The notes under the pieces: generated by a model
Told to the model about the DNA's origin: nothing
The model's database searches: none
The model's input: the letters and a program-made list of their open reading frames with translations, nothing else
In this document: one piece after another, positions 24,754-33,935 of the stretch
Layout of the letters: each line of letters opens with the position of its first letter
Numbering within the stretch: position 1 is the stretch's first letter
NCBI GenBank assembly: GCA_030748575.1
Contig: JASMLR010000009.1
Location: 33,287 to 97,286, forward strand
DNA from: Phycisphaerales bacterium
Lineage (GTDB): Bacteria; Planctomycetota; Phycisphaerae; Phycisphaerales; SM1A02
Length of the DNA: 64,000 bases
Direction of reading: 5' to 3'
Program-made: the position numbers and the translations under genes

Positions 24754-25725
24754 TCAGCCGGACTTGCCGCCGAGAACCCAGCCGATCACGCCCAGCAGGA
24801 GCGTGCCGCCCGCCAGGCCGCCGACCCAGATCCACATCTGCTCGGCAATCAAGGCCGCGATGCCCGAAGCGCCGCCCATCGTCTCAACCACAACCATGGC
24901 AAAGACGGCGATCAGCGCCACAAGACCACCCACCATCAACCCCGCACTGAGGCCGGACCAGGTGGGATCCCAGCTCTGCGCAGCCACCATGGCCGGCGCC
25001 GCAGCGGGTGCCACAGACGGTCCGCCGCCGCCGACCGCAGCCACGGGCGCCGCGTCACCTTCGTCATCGGTCGCCGCCTCGAAGAGGCCGGACGCGGCGG
25101 GGAATTCCATCTCCTCATCATCGCTCGAGTAGACCTCCTCAAGCAGTTCCGCGCCCAGGGACGTGTCGTCGGACTCTCGGGTCAGGTCCAGCAGTCCGCT
25201 GCCGGAGCCGACGGACTCGAGCGTCAGGTCATCATCAAGGCCTTCGCCCAGCGCCGTCCCGCCGGCGTCGATGGCCGCGCCGTCAAAGGCGGACACGGAT
25301 GCCGATGCATCACTGCCCTCCGCCGGCGACTCCAGTTCCGCTGACAGGTCAAGGTCGTCGCTGGCGATGCCGCCCGCGGACAACATGGACGATGCGCCAA
25401 GGCCGATCGCACTCCCGGAGTCTTCCTGACCGGCCGGGGCGGGCATGTCCGCACTCTGGCTCTCAGCAAGACCAATGGCACCGCTGTCGGACTCGCCGAG
25501 CCCGAAACTGTCACCGAGATCCAGCGACGAAGAGGCCAGATCAAGGTCGAGTTCCCCTGAGTCGTCGTTCCCGGCGAGCAGTTCAATCTGCTCCACCTTG
25601 AACACCAGACTTTCGCCGTCACGAAACTCCTGGATCTGACCCGACGCAACCATGGCTTCAACTTCTGCTTCGCTCTTGCCGAGCTTCTCGCAGACCTCAC
25701 CGAGGGTGTAGAACATCTTGGCCAT
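24754..25725 (-). CDS. HTH (excisionase/MerR-like) protein with acidic linker and two membrane helices
   Basis: A 323-residue protein. Residues about 3-50 form a helix-turn-helix of the MerR/excisionase type (MFYTLGEVCEKLGKSEAEVEAMVASGQI). Residues 55-235 are a low-complexity acidic linker of Ser, Gly, Asp, Leu and Ala. The C-terminus has two hydrophobic helices (about 260-285 and 293-318). Such chimeras of a DNA-binding-like domain and a membrane tail recur in planctomycetes and have no known role. The start at 25725 has GAGGAG about 9 nt upstream. It precedes psd by 4 nt. Confidence 0.7.
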   Translation of the reverse strand: MAKMFYTLGEVCEKLGKSEAEVEAMVASGQIQEFRDGESLVFKVEQIELLAGNDDSGELDLDLASSSLDLGDSFGLGESDSGAIGLAESQSADMPAPAGQEDSGSAIGLGASSMLSAGGIASDDLDLSAELESPAEGSDASASVSAFDGAAIDAGGTALGEGLDDDLTLESVGSGSGLLDLTRESDDTSLGAELLEEVYSSDDEEMEFPAASGLFEAATDDEGDAAPVAAVGGGGPSVAPAAAPAMVAAQSWDPTWSGLSAGLMVGGLVALIAVFAMVVVETMGGASGIAALIAEQMWIWVGGLAGGTLLLGVIGWVLGGKSG

Positions 25726-25829
25726 GGATCGGGTGCTCCTCGCCTGCAAGACGATGACTGGGGGCCCTTGGGAGGCCCTTCGAACGGAGAAAGGTATCCG
25801 ACCGGGACGCGCCCGGCAACCAATGTGGC

Positions 25830-28800
25830 CTACCGGCACTCACCTCCAAGCAGGTCAATGAGGTCCAGTTCCGTGACGACACCGTCCTGATCCAGATCCC
25901 AGCGGCGATCGGCCTGGCCCAGCCGCCGCACGGCCTGCAGCAGGTCGCTGACGGCCGCTGTCGGCGTCTCAGAGGCATCTGTGGGCGGAACCACCAGCGT
26001 GATCGCGTGCTCCGTCCAGCAGACGCTGCTGCCACGCTCCAGCGGGTCGATGACCACCATCTCAGCAAACTCGCCTTCGATGCCGGCCGCGACAAGCAGG
26101 GCGTACTGACCAGGCGGCAGGGCGCCCTCGTCGGTCAGGCGGATGACGAGCCGGCCGTCCAGCTGCGCCACCTCACCGATGATCAGAAGATCGCGATCCC
26201 GAATGGGCACCTCTCCGGCGACCTCCAGATCGAGCACCGCCCACGGTCGCTGCAGATACCCGCCTGCGGTGACCACCAGACCGGTTCCATCGGCCGGGCG
26301 GAGCACGTCCTCGTTGATCAGGACTGCCGGCTGCAGCGGCGTCAGGGGCGTCATGGCCGCGTCATCTGGTCCGTCCTGCGACTGACCGCCGGATCGCGGC
26401 GCGCCAAGGCCTCCGCCGCCCCAGTTGGCGATGATGAAGAGCAGATCGTCTGCGCCGACGATGCCGTCCCCGTTGAGGTCGGCATCGCAGGGTCCGGGTG
26501 GGCACGGGCCCCACTCAGCAATGACGATCAGCAGGTCGTCGGTGCCGACCATGCCGTCGCCGTTCAAATCGCCCGGCACGCCCGCAGACGGGGCCACCGC
26601 GACGATCTGTACATCGTCAATATTCCAGCCCGAGAACTGCCAGGAACTGTCAGTAGAGCCCATGACCCAGGCAATCTGCACATCGGGCTGCCCATCAGCG
26701 ATGGCCGAGAGGTCGATGACCTGCTCGCTCCAACCGCTGTCCGTCACGGCTGCCCCGTTCTCCCAGACGGTCTGCCACGAGCCGCCCCCGACGCTCACTC
26801 GAACATACGCGTGGTCGTAACTTGGCTGCTCGACGTTCAGATACCGCATGAAGTGCAGTTCCACGTCGGTCAATTGGGAACAGTCCAGCGACTCCGTCGT
26901 CAGGAATCGCTCGGGCAGGCCGTTCTCATAGTCTCCGTCGAGGTTGTACCCCAGCACATTCGGGCCCGTGGCGCCGCTCGTCGGGTCCGGGTTGCCGTAC
27001 TGACCGCCGCCGCCCGTTGGCTGGCCGAATGCCCAAAGACCTTCGCGGTCCCAGCCGGGGTCGGTGTCCAGCGGGAAGTCGTAGACGACCTGAGGACCGT
27101 CCGCGACGGTGATGGAAACCGTCGCCATGGCCGATGGGCCACCGGTGGGCGGCGCGCCGCCATCGTCGACGTGGAACATGAAGTCGTCATATCCCTCCCA
27201 GATCCCCGGCGGCTCGTATCGAAGGGCCGGCAGGCCGGCGTCGCTGAGTGTGTAGGGAAGGTCACCGCTCTCAATCACGTCACCGGTCTGCATGTCGCGG
27301 AGCGGATGGCTCGGAAGCGTGTCGATGATGAAGGCAAGAGCGCCCGGCGGATCCGGCAGGCCGTCATCACTTCCGGTCAGCGTGATGTCGAGCATGCTGC
27401 CCGGCAACACCGAATGTACCTGCCCATGCGCCGAAGGTGGCTGTGGACCACAGCCCAGCGTCGACTCGGACAGATCCGTGGGCTGGAAGTCGGGATCCTG
27501 TCCATCGCCAGCAGACAGCCCGATGACGGCATCGCCTGCGTCAATCCCCAACCAAGTGCAGTGAATCGACCCACTGGTCCTGAAGACGACCTGGAACGAG
27601 TTGCTGTTGCTGGAGGAGTACTCGGGAACGTTCTGCCACGTCACCGCCACACCATCGCTGAGGTCCTTCCACGAAATGGTGCCCCCGGCCGACGGGTTGA
27701 GATCGTCCCAGAGCATGCTCACGCCAGCGAATCCGAAGTGGGCCGCAATGGACTCGGTGTAGCTCGTGTTGGCCGCGCCGAACGTCACCATGCCGTTGCT
27801 GCCGATCCAGAGCGAATCCCAGGACTCGCCGTACAGAGTGACGGGCTGAGCCGGGGAGATCTGGATGGCATCGTCGTCGCCGAGCGACACAGACGTACCG
27901 CCGGCCGGGTCCACAGGGAAGGCTGTCATCGGTTCGGCGCAGGCGGTGTATTGATCGACCGATGCAGTGGGATCAAAACGAACTCCGAGACCGTCCAGAT
28001 CGATGCCGCTGGTGAACTGCTCGGTGAAGAAATCGGGAATGTCGGGGGTCGTGAAGGACCAGCACTCGTTGCTCCCGAATGGTGGGAGTTCGGTCTGATT
28101 CCCTGCCAGATCCGCGATCGAGAGCCGCACGTAGTACGTCGTCTGATCCGAAAGCCCGGTGATGGAGATCGAGTGCACAGCCTGAGGACTTGCTGAGACA
28201 GTCGATTCCGTCGTGTCGTCACAGGCCGTCCCCCAGTACACCTGCACCGCGACCGGTTCAGTAAAGGACGCCTCCACTTGCGCGCTTCTCGGCCCGACAT
28301 CGCTGAAGATGAGATCCACGACATCTGGTGGAATGCCGTCGACCGGAGCCGTCGACAACACCTCGACATTGGTGTTGCCGTCGGCGTCCTGCGCATCGAG
28401 ATACTTCGCCTCCACCCAACCGCCATGCGACACCAGAATCGTGCCCACCGCATCGACCGTCGAGTGTGGCATGGAGCCGGTGAAGGTCGATGCCGCCGGA
28501 TCCTCCTCGACGAGCGTGAGCCACTCGCCAGCAGGCTCGTCACTGGAAGTCACGAGCACATCCACGGTGTCCACGACGCCGTCGTCTGTGTTGAGATCGC
28601 AGTCGACCACCGTCACCGTCAGTTCGCCTTCCAGCGGATAGGCCGCCCGGTCGAGTCCGACGATGCCCGTACTTGAGCATGCGACAAGATCGGGGGTCGC
28701 CATCACGCCAAACGCCTGCGGTCCAACCGGCACGGAGTAGCCGAGTACCTGCACACGCCACACGCCTGCCTGCGGCCCCTCAACGGTGACCTGCTCGATG

Positions 28801-30704
28801 TTGTTGAGGTGGTCCGCGGCCACGGCGGTCGCCGGGGCGCCGGGATCGTCGGGGTTGATCGCCCACGGGAATCGCTGCGAACCGTCGGGTGCGATGACCA
28901 CGAGGTCGAGATCGTTCACCAACGATGGAATCACCAGCGGCGTCGCTGGTTCGTCATCCCAGGCGAGTGTCACCTGAAGCTTCGCGTCGGCCTCGTCGAC
29001 AATGACAAGAAACTCAACAGCCTCGCCACTAGAGACCTCAGATTCCAGGAGCGAGCCGGTGCGAAGGTGATCCACCGCATCCTGCGCCCGAATGCTTCCA
29101 TACCCGTACTGACAGTCCGGGCCGGCATTGCCAAGGTCGGCCGCCGTATGGGCAAGCAGCGCCTTGAGCGTAGCGTTCATGAGATCCGGCTCGCCCGGAT
29201 ACTGCGACCGCCAGTCCTGAATCAGAAGCGCACCGACACCGCACGCGGTCGGGCTGGCCATCGACGTGCCACACTTGGACGAGTACCCGCCGCCGCTGGA
29301 GCAGCTCGTGACCCCTCCGTCGCCGTCGCTCTGGCAGCCGGCCGTGGAAATGTCGGGCTTGAGTCGGCCATCGTCGGCCGGTCCCCAACTGGTGAAGGAC
29401 GTCACCGATTCGTCGTTGCTGTTGAGGGCGCCCACGGTGATGTGATTCTTGGCGCAGGCGGGCGGCGCCGTGGTGTGGTAGTTGGAGCCACAGTTGGACG
29501 TGCCCCGTTCGTTTCCGTTGGCCCACATGATGCGGATGTCTCCGCCGAGTTCACCCCGGACCACGGAGTCGATCACGCTGCTTGTCACGCCGTAGTCGCC
29601 GGTCCACTCACATGGGAAACCGTTCCAGGCCGTGTTGGTCCCAATCGAGTTGTTGGCGATGACCGCGCCATGGTTGTTGATGGCGTCGCCGTAGTCTTCC
29701 TCGAGATCACCGGGATCCGTGTACAGAAAGCCTTCCTGAAGGCCCCCCTCCTGCTCGAATCCGTAGGACTGGATGGTCACGGCAGGCGCCATGCCGGCGT
29801 ACTGGCCGCCACTGGCCGTCCCATCGCCGCCAATCGTCCCCGAGACGTGTGTTGCGTGGTCACTTGTGCCGCTGCTGTCCCGGACGGTCAACCGCCCGCC
29901 GAAGTCGGCGTGGCCGGCGAAGGCCTCGCCGCCGTCATACACCATGACAACGACGCCCTCGCCGTCGAGGCCATAGGGCGGGTCCTGCAGGATGTCGACG
30001 TCGGTGGTTTGCCGGTTCTGGTCGTTGAGTTCGGAGAGCCGGGGGAGCGCCGGCTCGATCCAAAGCACTCGGTCATCGTCGGCCAGCGTCTGCATCGCCG
30101 ACATCGGTGTGCCGATGGTCAGCCCGTGGACGGACTTCAACGAGGAGAGCACGATGCCCCCTGTGAGGACCGGCACATCGGTCGCCAGTGCATCGAGATC
30201 GACGTCCCGGTGCGCCAGCACATTGACGACAACGCGGGGATCTCCAGCCTGATCAAGTTCGCGAAGCAGCGACTCAAGATCGAATGGGCGGCCCTGCTGG
30301 AGGGCCTGACTCGCGGACCGATCCATCGTCCACTCTGGGACACCGCCCGCCGCAAGGAACGGGTGCATCTTCCATGATGGGTCCAGGGCACCAACCCATG
30401 AAACGGCAGCCTCAACCTCCTCGGACGCGGCTGCGTGAGGGGTGATCGACGCGGTCCAGGCGGTTCCACCGAGACTGCGAAGGAGCGTCATGCCGTGCGG
30501 GGCAAGGTCCTCAGGGCGGTGATGGCCATCGAGAATCACAACGACATGACCGCCTTCGGTCTGCCATGCGAGTTCGCCCAAGGCCCGGGCACTGGCTTCA
30601 TCCGAAAGTGGCGATACGCGAATCTCGCCAGCCTGAAGCGGGAGCGTGTGTTCCACCTGCGCCATGGCGGCACCAGCCACCAGAATCAGACCTGCCGTCA
30701 CCAT
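25830..30704 (-). CDS. Secreted subtilisin-like (S8) serine protease with dockerin-type EF-hands
   Basis: A 1624-residue exoenzyme with a signal peptide (1-15, MVTAGLILVAGAAMA). A pro-region is followed by an S8 domain (about 245-560) with Asp257 (YDGG), His283 (HATHVSG), Asn near 351 and Ser481 (GTSMASP): the catalytic set is complete. Then come a P-domain-like region, a fibronectin-type stretch (near DQTTYYVRLSIADLAGN), a nidogen-like part, an Ig-like part, a MAM-like beta region and two dockerin-like EF-hands (DLNGDGMVGTDDLL and DLNGDGIVGADDLL). A third EF-hand (DLDQDGVVTELDLI) is at the C-terminus. The ATG at 30704 has a GAGGAG site about 7 nt upstream; the longer frame upstream has no support. 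Confidence 0.9.
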   Translation of the reverse strand: MVTAGLILVAGAAMAQVEHTLPLQAGEIRVSPLSDEASARALGELAWQTEGGHVVVILDGHHRPEDLAPHGMTLLRSLGGTAWTASITPHAAASEEVEAAVSWVGALDPSWKMHPFLAAGGVPEWTMDRSASQALQQGRPFDLESLLRELDQAGDPRVVVNVLAHRDVDLDALATDVPVLTGGIVLSSLKSVHGLTIGTPMSAMQTLADDDRVLWIEPALPRLSELNDQNRQTTDVDILQDPPYGLDGEGVVVMVYDGGEAFAGHADFGGRLTVRDSSGTSDHATHVSGTIGGDGTASGGQYAGMAPAVTIQSYGFEQEGGLQEGFLYTDPGDLEEDYGDAINNHGAVIANNSIGTNTAWNGFPCEWTGDYGVTSSVIDSVVRGELGGDIRIMWANGNERGTSNCGSNYHTTAPPACAKNHITVGALNSNDESVTSFTSWGPADDGRLKPDISTAGCQSDGDGGVTSCSSGGGYSSKCGTSMASPTACGVGALLIQDWRSQYPGEPDLMNATLKALLAHTAADLGNAGPDCQYGYGSIRAQDAVDHLRTGSLLESEVSSGEAVEFLVIVDEADAKLQVTLAWDDEPATPLVIPSLVNDLDLVVIAPDGSQRFPWAINPDDPGAPATAVAADHLNNIEQVTVEGPQAGVWRVQVLGYSVPVGPQAFGVMATPDLVACSSTGIVGLDRAAYPLEGELTVTVVDCDLNTDDGVVDTVDVLVTSSDEPAGEWLTLVEEDPAASTFTGSMPHSTVDAVGTILVSHGGWVEAKYLDAQDADGNTNVEVLSTAPVDGIPPDVVDLIFSDVGPRSAQVEASFTEPVAVQVYWGTACDDTTESTVSASPQAVHSISITGLSDQTTYYVRLSIADLAGNQTELPPFGSNECWSFTTPDIPDFFTEQFTSGIDLDGLGVRFDPTASVDQYTACAEPMTAFPVDPAGGTSVSLGDDDAIQISPAQPVTLYGESWDSLWIGSNGMVTFGAANTSYTESIAAHFGFAGVSMLWDDLNPSAGGTISWKDLSDGVAVTWQNVPEYSSSNSNSFQVVFRTSGSIHCTWLGIDAGDAVIGLSAGDGQDPDFQPTDLSESTLGCGPQPPSAHGQVHSVLPGSMLDITLTGSDDGLPDPPGALAFIIDTLPSHPLRDMQTGDVIESGDLPYTLSDAGLPALRYEPPGIWEGYDDFMFHVDDGGAPPTGGPSAMATVSITVADGPQVVYDFPLDTDPGWDREGLWAFGQPTGGGGQYGNPDPTSGATGPNVLGYNLDGDYENGLPERFLTTESLDCSQLTDVELHFMRYLNVEQPSYDHAYVRVSVGGGSWQTVWENGAAVTDSGWSEQVIDLSAIADGQPDVQIAWVMGSTDSSWQFSGWNIDDVQIVAVAPSAGVPGDLNGDGMVGTDDLLIVIAEWGPCPPGPCDADLNGDGIVGADDLLFIIANWGGGGLGAPRSGGQSQDGPDDAAMTPLTPLQPAVLINEDVLRPADGTGLVVTAGGYLQRPWAVLDLEVAGEVPIRDRDLLIIGEVAQLDGRLVIRLTDEGALPPGQYALLVAAGIEGEFAEMVVIDPLERGSSVCWTEHAITLVVPPTDASETPTAAVSDLLQAVRRLGQADRRWDLDQDGVVTELDLIDLLGGECR

Positions 30705-30747
30705 TGCATGCTCCTCTGCACCTGCCACCACAAACACCCACACACCA

Positions 30748-30761
30748 CAAACGATCGTTTG
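30748..30761. promoter_or_regulatory. 14-bp perfect palindrome, candidate operator
   Basis: CAAACGATCGTTTG is a perfect inverted repeat lying between the -10 of the protease promoter (ending 30772) and the gene's start codon at 30704. Its centre is about 17 bp downstream of the -10, a repressor-like position. It is AT-richer than its surroundings. No cognate regulator is identified. Confidence 0.45.
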
Positions 30762-30771
30762 GGGACGCTTC

Positions 30772-30800
30772 ACTATAGACCGACCCTCGGCCGGCTCCAA
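30772..30800 (-). promoter_or_regulatory. Sigma-70-like promoter of the S8 protease gene
   Basis: On the minus strand TTGGAG (30800-30795) and TATAGT (30777-30772) are separated by exactly 17 bp. This is the best-formed -35/-10 pair seen in the window and lies about 70 nt upstream of the protease start codon. Confidence 0.6.
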
Positions 30801-30875
30801 TGGAATTCAGGCCCTATCCGCGTTGGGTGAGGTCGCAGTGGTGGGGGAGCGAGGTCGAGGGCGCAAGGTCGGGGC

Positions 30876-31148
30876 TCAGGGGCCGCTCGACCGCCCTCCG
30901 CGGCGAGCGAGGAGCCACACCGCACTGGTCACGAGCACCATGGGCACGAGTACCGTCACCACAAGGCCCCCGAATGGAACGGGTCGAAGCCAGGTGGCGG
31001 TGGTGAAACCCTCGGCGGGCGCGTTGCCGGGCAGAATGAGGATCGGCGTACCCTCGGCCAAGGGGCCCCAGCGGCAACTCAGGACCACCAAGACCGCGGC
31101 GGCGGCCAGCAGCGCCCCCCCAAGGACCAGTCGTGTCACCCAAGACAT
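30876..31148 (-). CDS. Small membrane protein, two TM helices
   Basis: A 90-residue protein with two strong hydrophobic segments (about 4-24 and 58-82) flanking a Pro/Gly-rich extracytoplasmic loop. No family is recognised. The nearest upstream gene on the same strand is the sigma factor (ends at 31185), 36 nt away, so it may be the last gene of that operon. Confidence 0.6.
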   Translation of the reverse strand: MSWVTRLVLGGALLAAAAVLVVLSCRWGPLAEGTPILILPGNAPAEGFTTATWLRPVPFGGLVVTVLVPMVLVTSAVWLLARRGGRSSGP

Positions 31149-31184
31149 CCGCTCAGTATCGCATGAGCACCGAGCACCTGCACA

Positions 31185-32066
31185 TCATCCGGCCAACGTC
31201 AGATGCTCCGGCTTCAGGTCAAGCCTGCCGCGAAGGCGATGCAGAATGGAATCGAGCCGCTGGGAGACACGTGACTCGCTGCAGCCGATCGCAATGCCGA
31301 TTTCGCGCATCGTGAGCGACTCGTAGTAGTAGAGCGACACGATCATTCGGTCGATCGTGTCCAGGTCACGGGTGATCCACTGCCGGAGATCCCGACGCTG
31401 CGCGGTGCGGCCCGGACTCGGGGCGTGCCGGGCCGGAACGGTCATGGCGTCATCATCGTCGCCCGAGGCCGTGGAGATGGTCACAACGACCGGCGGCGCG
31501 GCTTCTCCGACGATCCGCCCGAACTCGGCGTCGGTCACCTCCAACCCGGCTCGCAACTCTTCCTGGTCCGGCATCCGGCCATACCTGGCCTGGAACCGAT
31601 CCGTCTGCTTCTGGACGATTCTCGCCCGTCGCCGCATGAGGCGTGGCACGTGGTCAAGCGAACGCAGCCAGTCCTGCATGGCCCCGACGATGCGGCGCGA
31701 ACTGAACGTCTCGAACTTGACGCCCTGCTCGGGGTCGAACCGCCCCATGGCCTCTTTGAGGCCCAGAAATCCTTGCTGCAGTAGATCATCGACCTCGACA
31801 TGGCCGGGGAGCGATGCCCGAAGCCGCTCCGCAATAGGCCGAACGTGGTGCTTCATGTAGTGGCCGACCAGTTCCGCCTCGGCATGGGGGCACTTCCTCG
31901 CCCGCCAGGCGGTCCAGGCGTCGGCGAGCGCTCGCGGCGGCTGAGCCACCTCCCGCTTGCTCAAGGCCCCACAGGGCTCCGCACCCACTGATCGTCCGTG
32001 TCGCCCCGGTGAAGCCGTGCGATCGACTTCACTCGGCGGCGTCTCCTGCCGCACCGTCCTGCTCAT
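31185..32066 (-). CDS. RNA polymerase sigma factor, FliA/WhiG type
   Basis: A 293-residue alternative sigma factor. Region 2 contains VDDLLQQGFLGLKEAMGRFDPEQGVKFETFSSRRI-type sequence, split here as VEVDDLLQQGFLGLKEA and GVKFETFSSRRIVGAMQDWLR. Region 3 and region 4 follow, the latter with YYYESLTMREIGIAIG and SESRVSQRLDSILHRLR, typical of the FliA (sigma-28) group. The N-terminal 55 residues are unlike FliA and low-complexity. AAGGA is about 9 nt upstream of the ATG. FlgM is the usual anti-sigma; a FlgM-like gene is 4.5 kb away at 36543. No flagellar structural gene is in the window. Confidence 0.85.
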   Translation of the reverse strand: MSRTVRQETPPSEVDRTASPGRHGRSVGAEPCGALSKREVAQPPRALADAWTAWRARKCPHAEAELVGHYMKHHVRPIAERLRASLPGHVEVDDLLQQGFLGLKEAMGRFDPEQGVKFETFSSRRIVGAMQDWLRSLDHVPRLMRRRARIVQKQTDRFQARYGRMPDQEELRAGLEVTDAEFGRIVGEAAPPVVVTISTASGDDDDAMTVPARHAPSPGRTAQRRDLRQWITRDLDTIDRMIVSLYYYESLTMREIGIAIGCSESRVSQRLDSILHRLRGRLDLKPEHLTLAG

Positions 32067-32266
32067 GTGACCGTCCTTGGTCTGGAAACCTGCCTTCTCA
32101 AACCGGCACGCCATCCGAGGCGTTGCCCAACCACTGACATCGGGTGGCCGCCCGTGCAAGCAGAAGCCCGCCAGATGGAGTCGGGAAAATGAACCTGAGA
32201 TCCCCCAGCCCTCATGGATTCTCGGACGATCTGCGTCCGAGAATGTGTGCCGTCGAAGAGGGAGGG

Positions 32267-32503
32267 CTATTGCAGCAGCGGGATGATCCACTGCACGAAG
32301 ATCGCCAGCGCGACCGCCAGTGCGATCAGCGCCACAACGACCAACCCCGTCATCACAACAACCTGCCGCAGCCATGGCCCATCCTGAGGCATCCAGATGG
32401 CCTTGTAGACCATGGCGACGCCGAACACCAACGGAATGCACAGGAGGTACCACCCACCGACGAGGTCTGGCATCGGCTGGGCAAATGGAATCCAGGCCAT
32501 CAT
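32267..32503 (-). CDS. Small membrane protein
   Basis: A 78-residue protein with two hydrophobic helices (about 15-36 and 47-72). It overlaps the end of the upstream gene by 4 nt (ATGA, 32500-32503), so the two are translationally coupled. No domain is recognised. Confidence 0.65.
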   Translation of the reverse strand: MMAWIPFAQPMPDLVGGWYLLCIPLVFGVAMVYKAIWMPQDGPWLRQVVVMTGLVVVALIALAVALAIFVQWIIPLLQ

Positions 32504-32946
32504 TCGCGGTCACCTGACCTTCGCCTGCGGCGGCGTTCGGGCCTCGGATACAGCGCCTCCAGAACAACGACCGCGTTCATCAGACCGGCAAGGCCGAGAT
32601 ACAGCGTCCCGACGGAATTCACATGGCCCAGACTGCGCCAGGACCGCTGCTCCTCCACCGCAAGCGACTTGACGCCCGACTGATTGGCCGCGTCGATGGC
32701 CAGCACGAGCGGCCCTGCGCCCATCTGCGCGATAAACCAGAGGCGATCATTCTCGGAATCGACCGAGTCGACACCACCGATCAGCAGCCCCCCCAGCATC
32801 AGAACGGCCATGCCCGCTGCAATCCGAGCCGCCCGCACTCGCTGCCCGAGCACCCAGTGCCCCAGGCCAGGCAGCACCCATGCAAGCACTGCGGCGTGTG
32901 GCTGCAGCGTTCGCTTCGGTTCCATGCTGGATTCTCGGGCTGCCAT
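32500..32946 (-). CDS. Membrane protein, DUF6677-like
   Basis: A 148-residue protein with three hydrophobic segments (about 19-34, 41-60 and 108-130) and a basic arginine-rich C-terminus. The opening LAWVLPGLGHWVLGQ followed by two helices resembles planctomycete-restricted DUF6677 proteins, whose job is unknown. The assignment is from memory of the pattern and is moderate. It is coupled to the downstream gene by a 4-nt overlap. The ATG at 32946 or the internal ATG at codon 8 could be the start. Confidence 0.6.
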   Translation of the reverse strand: MAARESSMEPKRTLQPHAAVLAWVLPGLGHWVLGQRVRAARIAAGMAVLMLGGLLIGGVDSVDSENDRLWFIAQMGAGPLVLAIDAANQSGVKSLAVEEQRSWRSLGHVNSVGTLYLGLAGLMNAVVVLEALYPRPERRRRRRSGDRE

Positions 32947-33076
32947 ACCGTCTGTTCCGATCGTACGGAAGGGGAGATCTCACAAATCGAGGTGCCGGGC
33001 TTCAGTGGGCATACCACCGACCCGATGGGCCATGGTAGCGGGCGAGATCACCTCGCCTCGCAGGGAGTTCCGCACC

Positions 33077-33490
33077 ATGTCACACCAGAATGCCTCGGGC
33101 GACCAGCTTCGGCCGCCGAATCCACTCAGCGTCGTCGATCGCAGGTCCGGTCTGGACCGACGAGACATGCAGCCCGATGCCGGGACGAATCTTGAGCGAC
33201 GCCGCGGTCCGGGGCGACGCCGCACCGACTTCCTCCGGGCGGCAGAAGAAGGTGAGATGACTGCTGAACAGATGCTGTTCGTTCAGGCCATCGACGCCTT
33301 CAAGCGGGTGAATGGCAAGACGTTCCCCACCTGGACCGACGTGCTGGAAGTGGTTCGCAAACTTGGCTACCGCAAGACGATGTCGAGCGAACTCAACCTC
33401 GGCGCGAACTGCGAAGACTGGACCGAGCCCGCCGATGCCGAGAGTGGCGTGTACCGAACTTCGGATCAGCCGGATGAAGAAGCCGCCTGA
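33077..33490 (+). CDS. Conserved hypothetical protein
   Basis: A 137-residue soluble protein. The N-terminal half is rich in Arg and Asp (DRRSGLDRRDM). The C-terminal half (about 67-110, EQMLFVQAIDAFKRVNGKTFPTWTDVLEVVRKLGY) is a compact alpha-helical unit that looks DNA- or protein-binding. The start at 33077 is supported by AGGGAG ending 9 nt upstream. It converges on the ferredoxin gene with a 6-nt gap. No family name is known to me. Confidence 0.65.
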   Translation: MSHQNASGDQLRPPNPLSVVDRRSGLDRRDMQPDAGTNLERRRGPGRRRTDFLRAAEEGEMTAEQMLFVQAIDAFKRVNGKTFPTWTDVLEVVRKLGYRKTMSSELNLGANCEDWTEPADAESGVYRTSDQPDEEAA

Positions 33491-33496
33491 CCGGCG

Positions 33497-33760
33497 TCAC
33501 TGATTCTCGTACCAATCCGCATTGATCTTGATGTACTTCATCCACTCTTCCGGCAGATCCTCCTCGGGGAAGATTGCCTGAACAGGGCACTCGTCGACGC
33601 ACAACCCACAATCGATGCAGGTGTCCGGGTCAATGTACAGCATCGACTCCGGATCAAACTCGCCCTCATCCTTCGTTGGATGAATGCAGTCGACAGGGCA
33701 TACGTCAACGCAGGCGGTGTCCTTCGTTCCAATGCATGGCTCGGCGATGATGTGCGTCAT
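33497..33760 (-). CDS. Ferredoxin, 7Fe or 8Fe type
   Basis: An 87-residue electron carrier. Eight cysteines fall in two groups: C9, C17, C21, C25 (CIGTKDTACVDVCPVDC) and C48, C51, C54, C58 (CIDCGLCVDEC). The long C-x7-C gap in the first group is the mark of [3Fe-4S]/[4Fe-4S] ferredoxins of the Azotobacter FdI/Thermus type, while the second group is a plain 4Fe motif. It is probably a general low-potential electron donor. AAGGAG ends about 10 nt upstream of the ATG at 33760. Confidence 0.95.
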   Translation of the reverse strand: MTHIIAEPCIGTKDTACVDVCPVDCIHPTKDEGEFDPESMLYIDPDTCIDCGLCVDECPVQAIFPEEDLPEEWMKYIKINADWYENQ

Positions 33761-33869
33761 CGAGCTCGGTCTCCTTCGCAAGGCCACCCTCCAGGTGGCC
33801 GATTGAGGCGGGAATAGTAGCACGGCGCCGCTCGGGCTCCGGTGGCAGTCCGCCACCCATTCGATCTTC

Positions 33870-33905
33870 AAAAGGAGAACACGGGCGGACCAGCGTCCGC
33901 CCGTG
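33870..33905 (-). terminator. Rho-independent terminator after the KKATR gene
   Basis: An 11-bp perfect stem (33880-33890 with 33895-33905) and a 4-nt loop, followed on the minus strand by TTCTCCTTTT. It sits 30 nt beyond the stop of the KKATR gene. Confidence 0.8.
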
Positions 33906-33935
33906 CTCCAGAGATCAATAGAAACCCGCGGGCGA

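Noticed and set aside
26007..28196. 729-codon plus-strand frame inside the S8 protease gene
   Set aside because: Antisense shadow; the minus frame has a full catalytic triad, signal peptide and Shine-Dalgarno.
33841..33857. Second small hairpin (GGTGGC/GCCACC) beside the KKATR terminator
   Set aside because: Only 6 bp, without a T tract; too weak to call.
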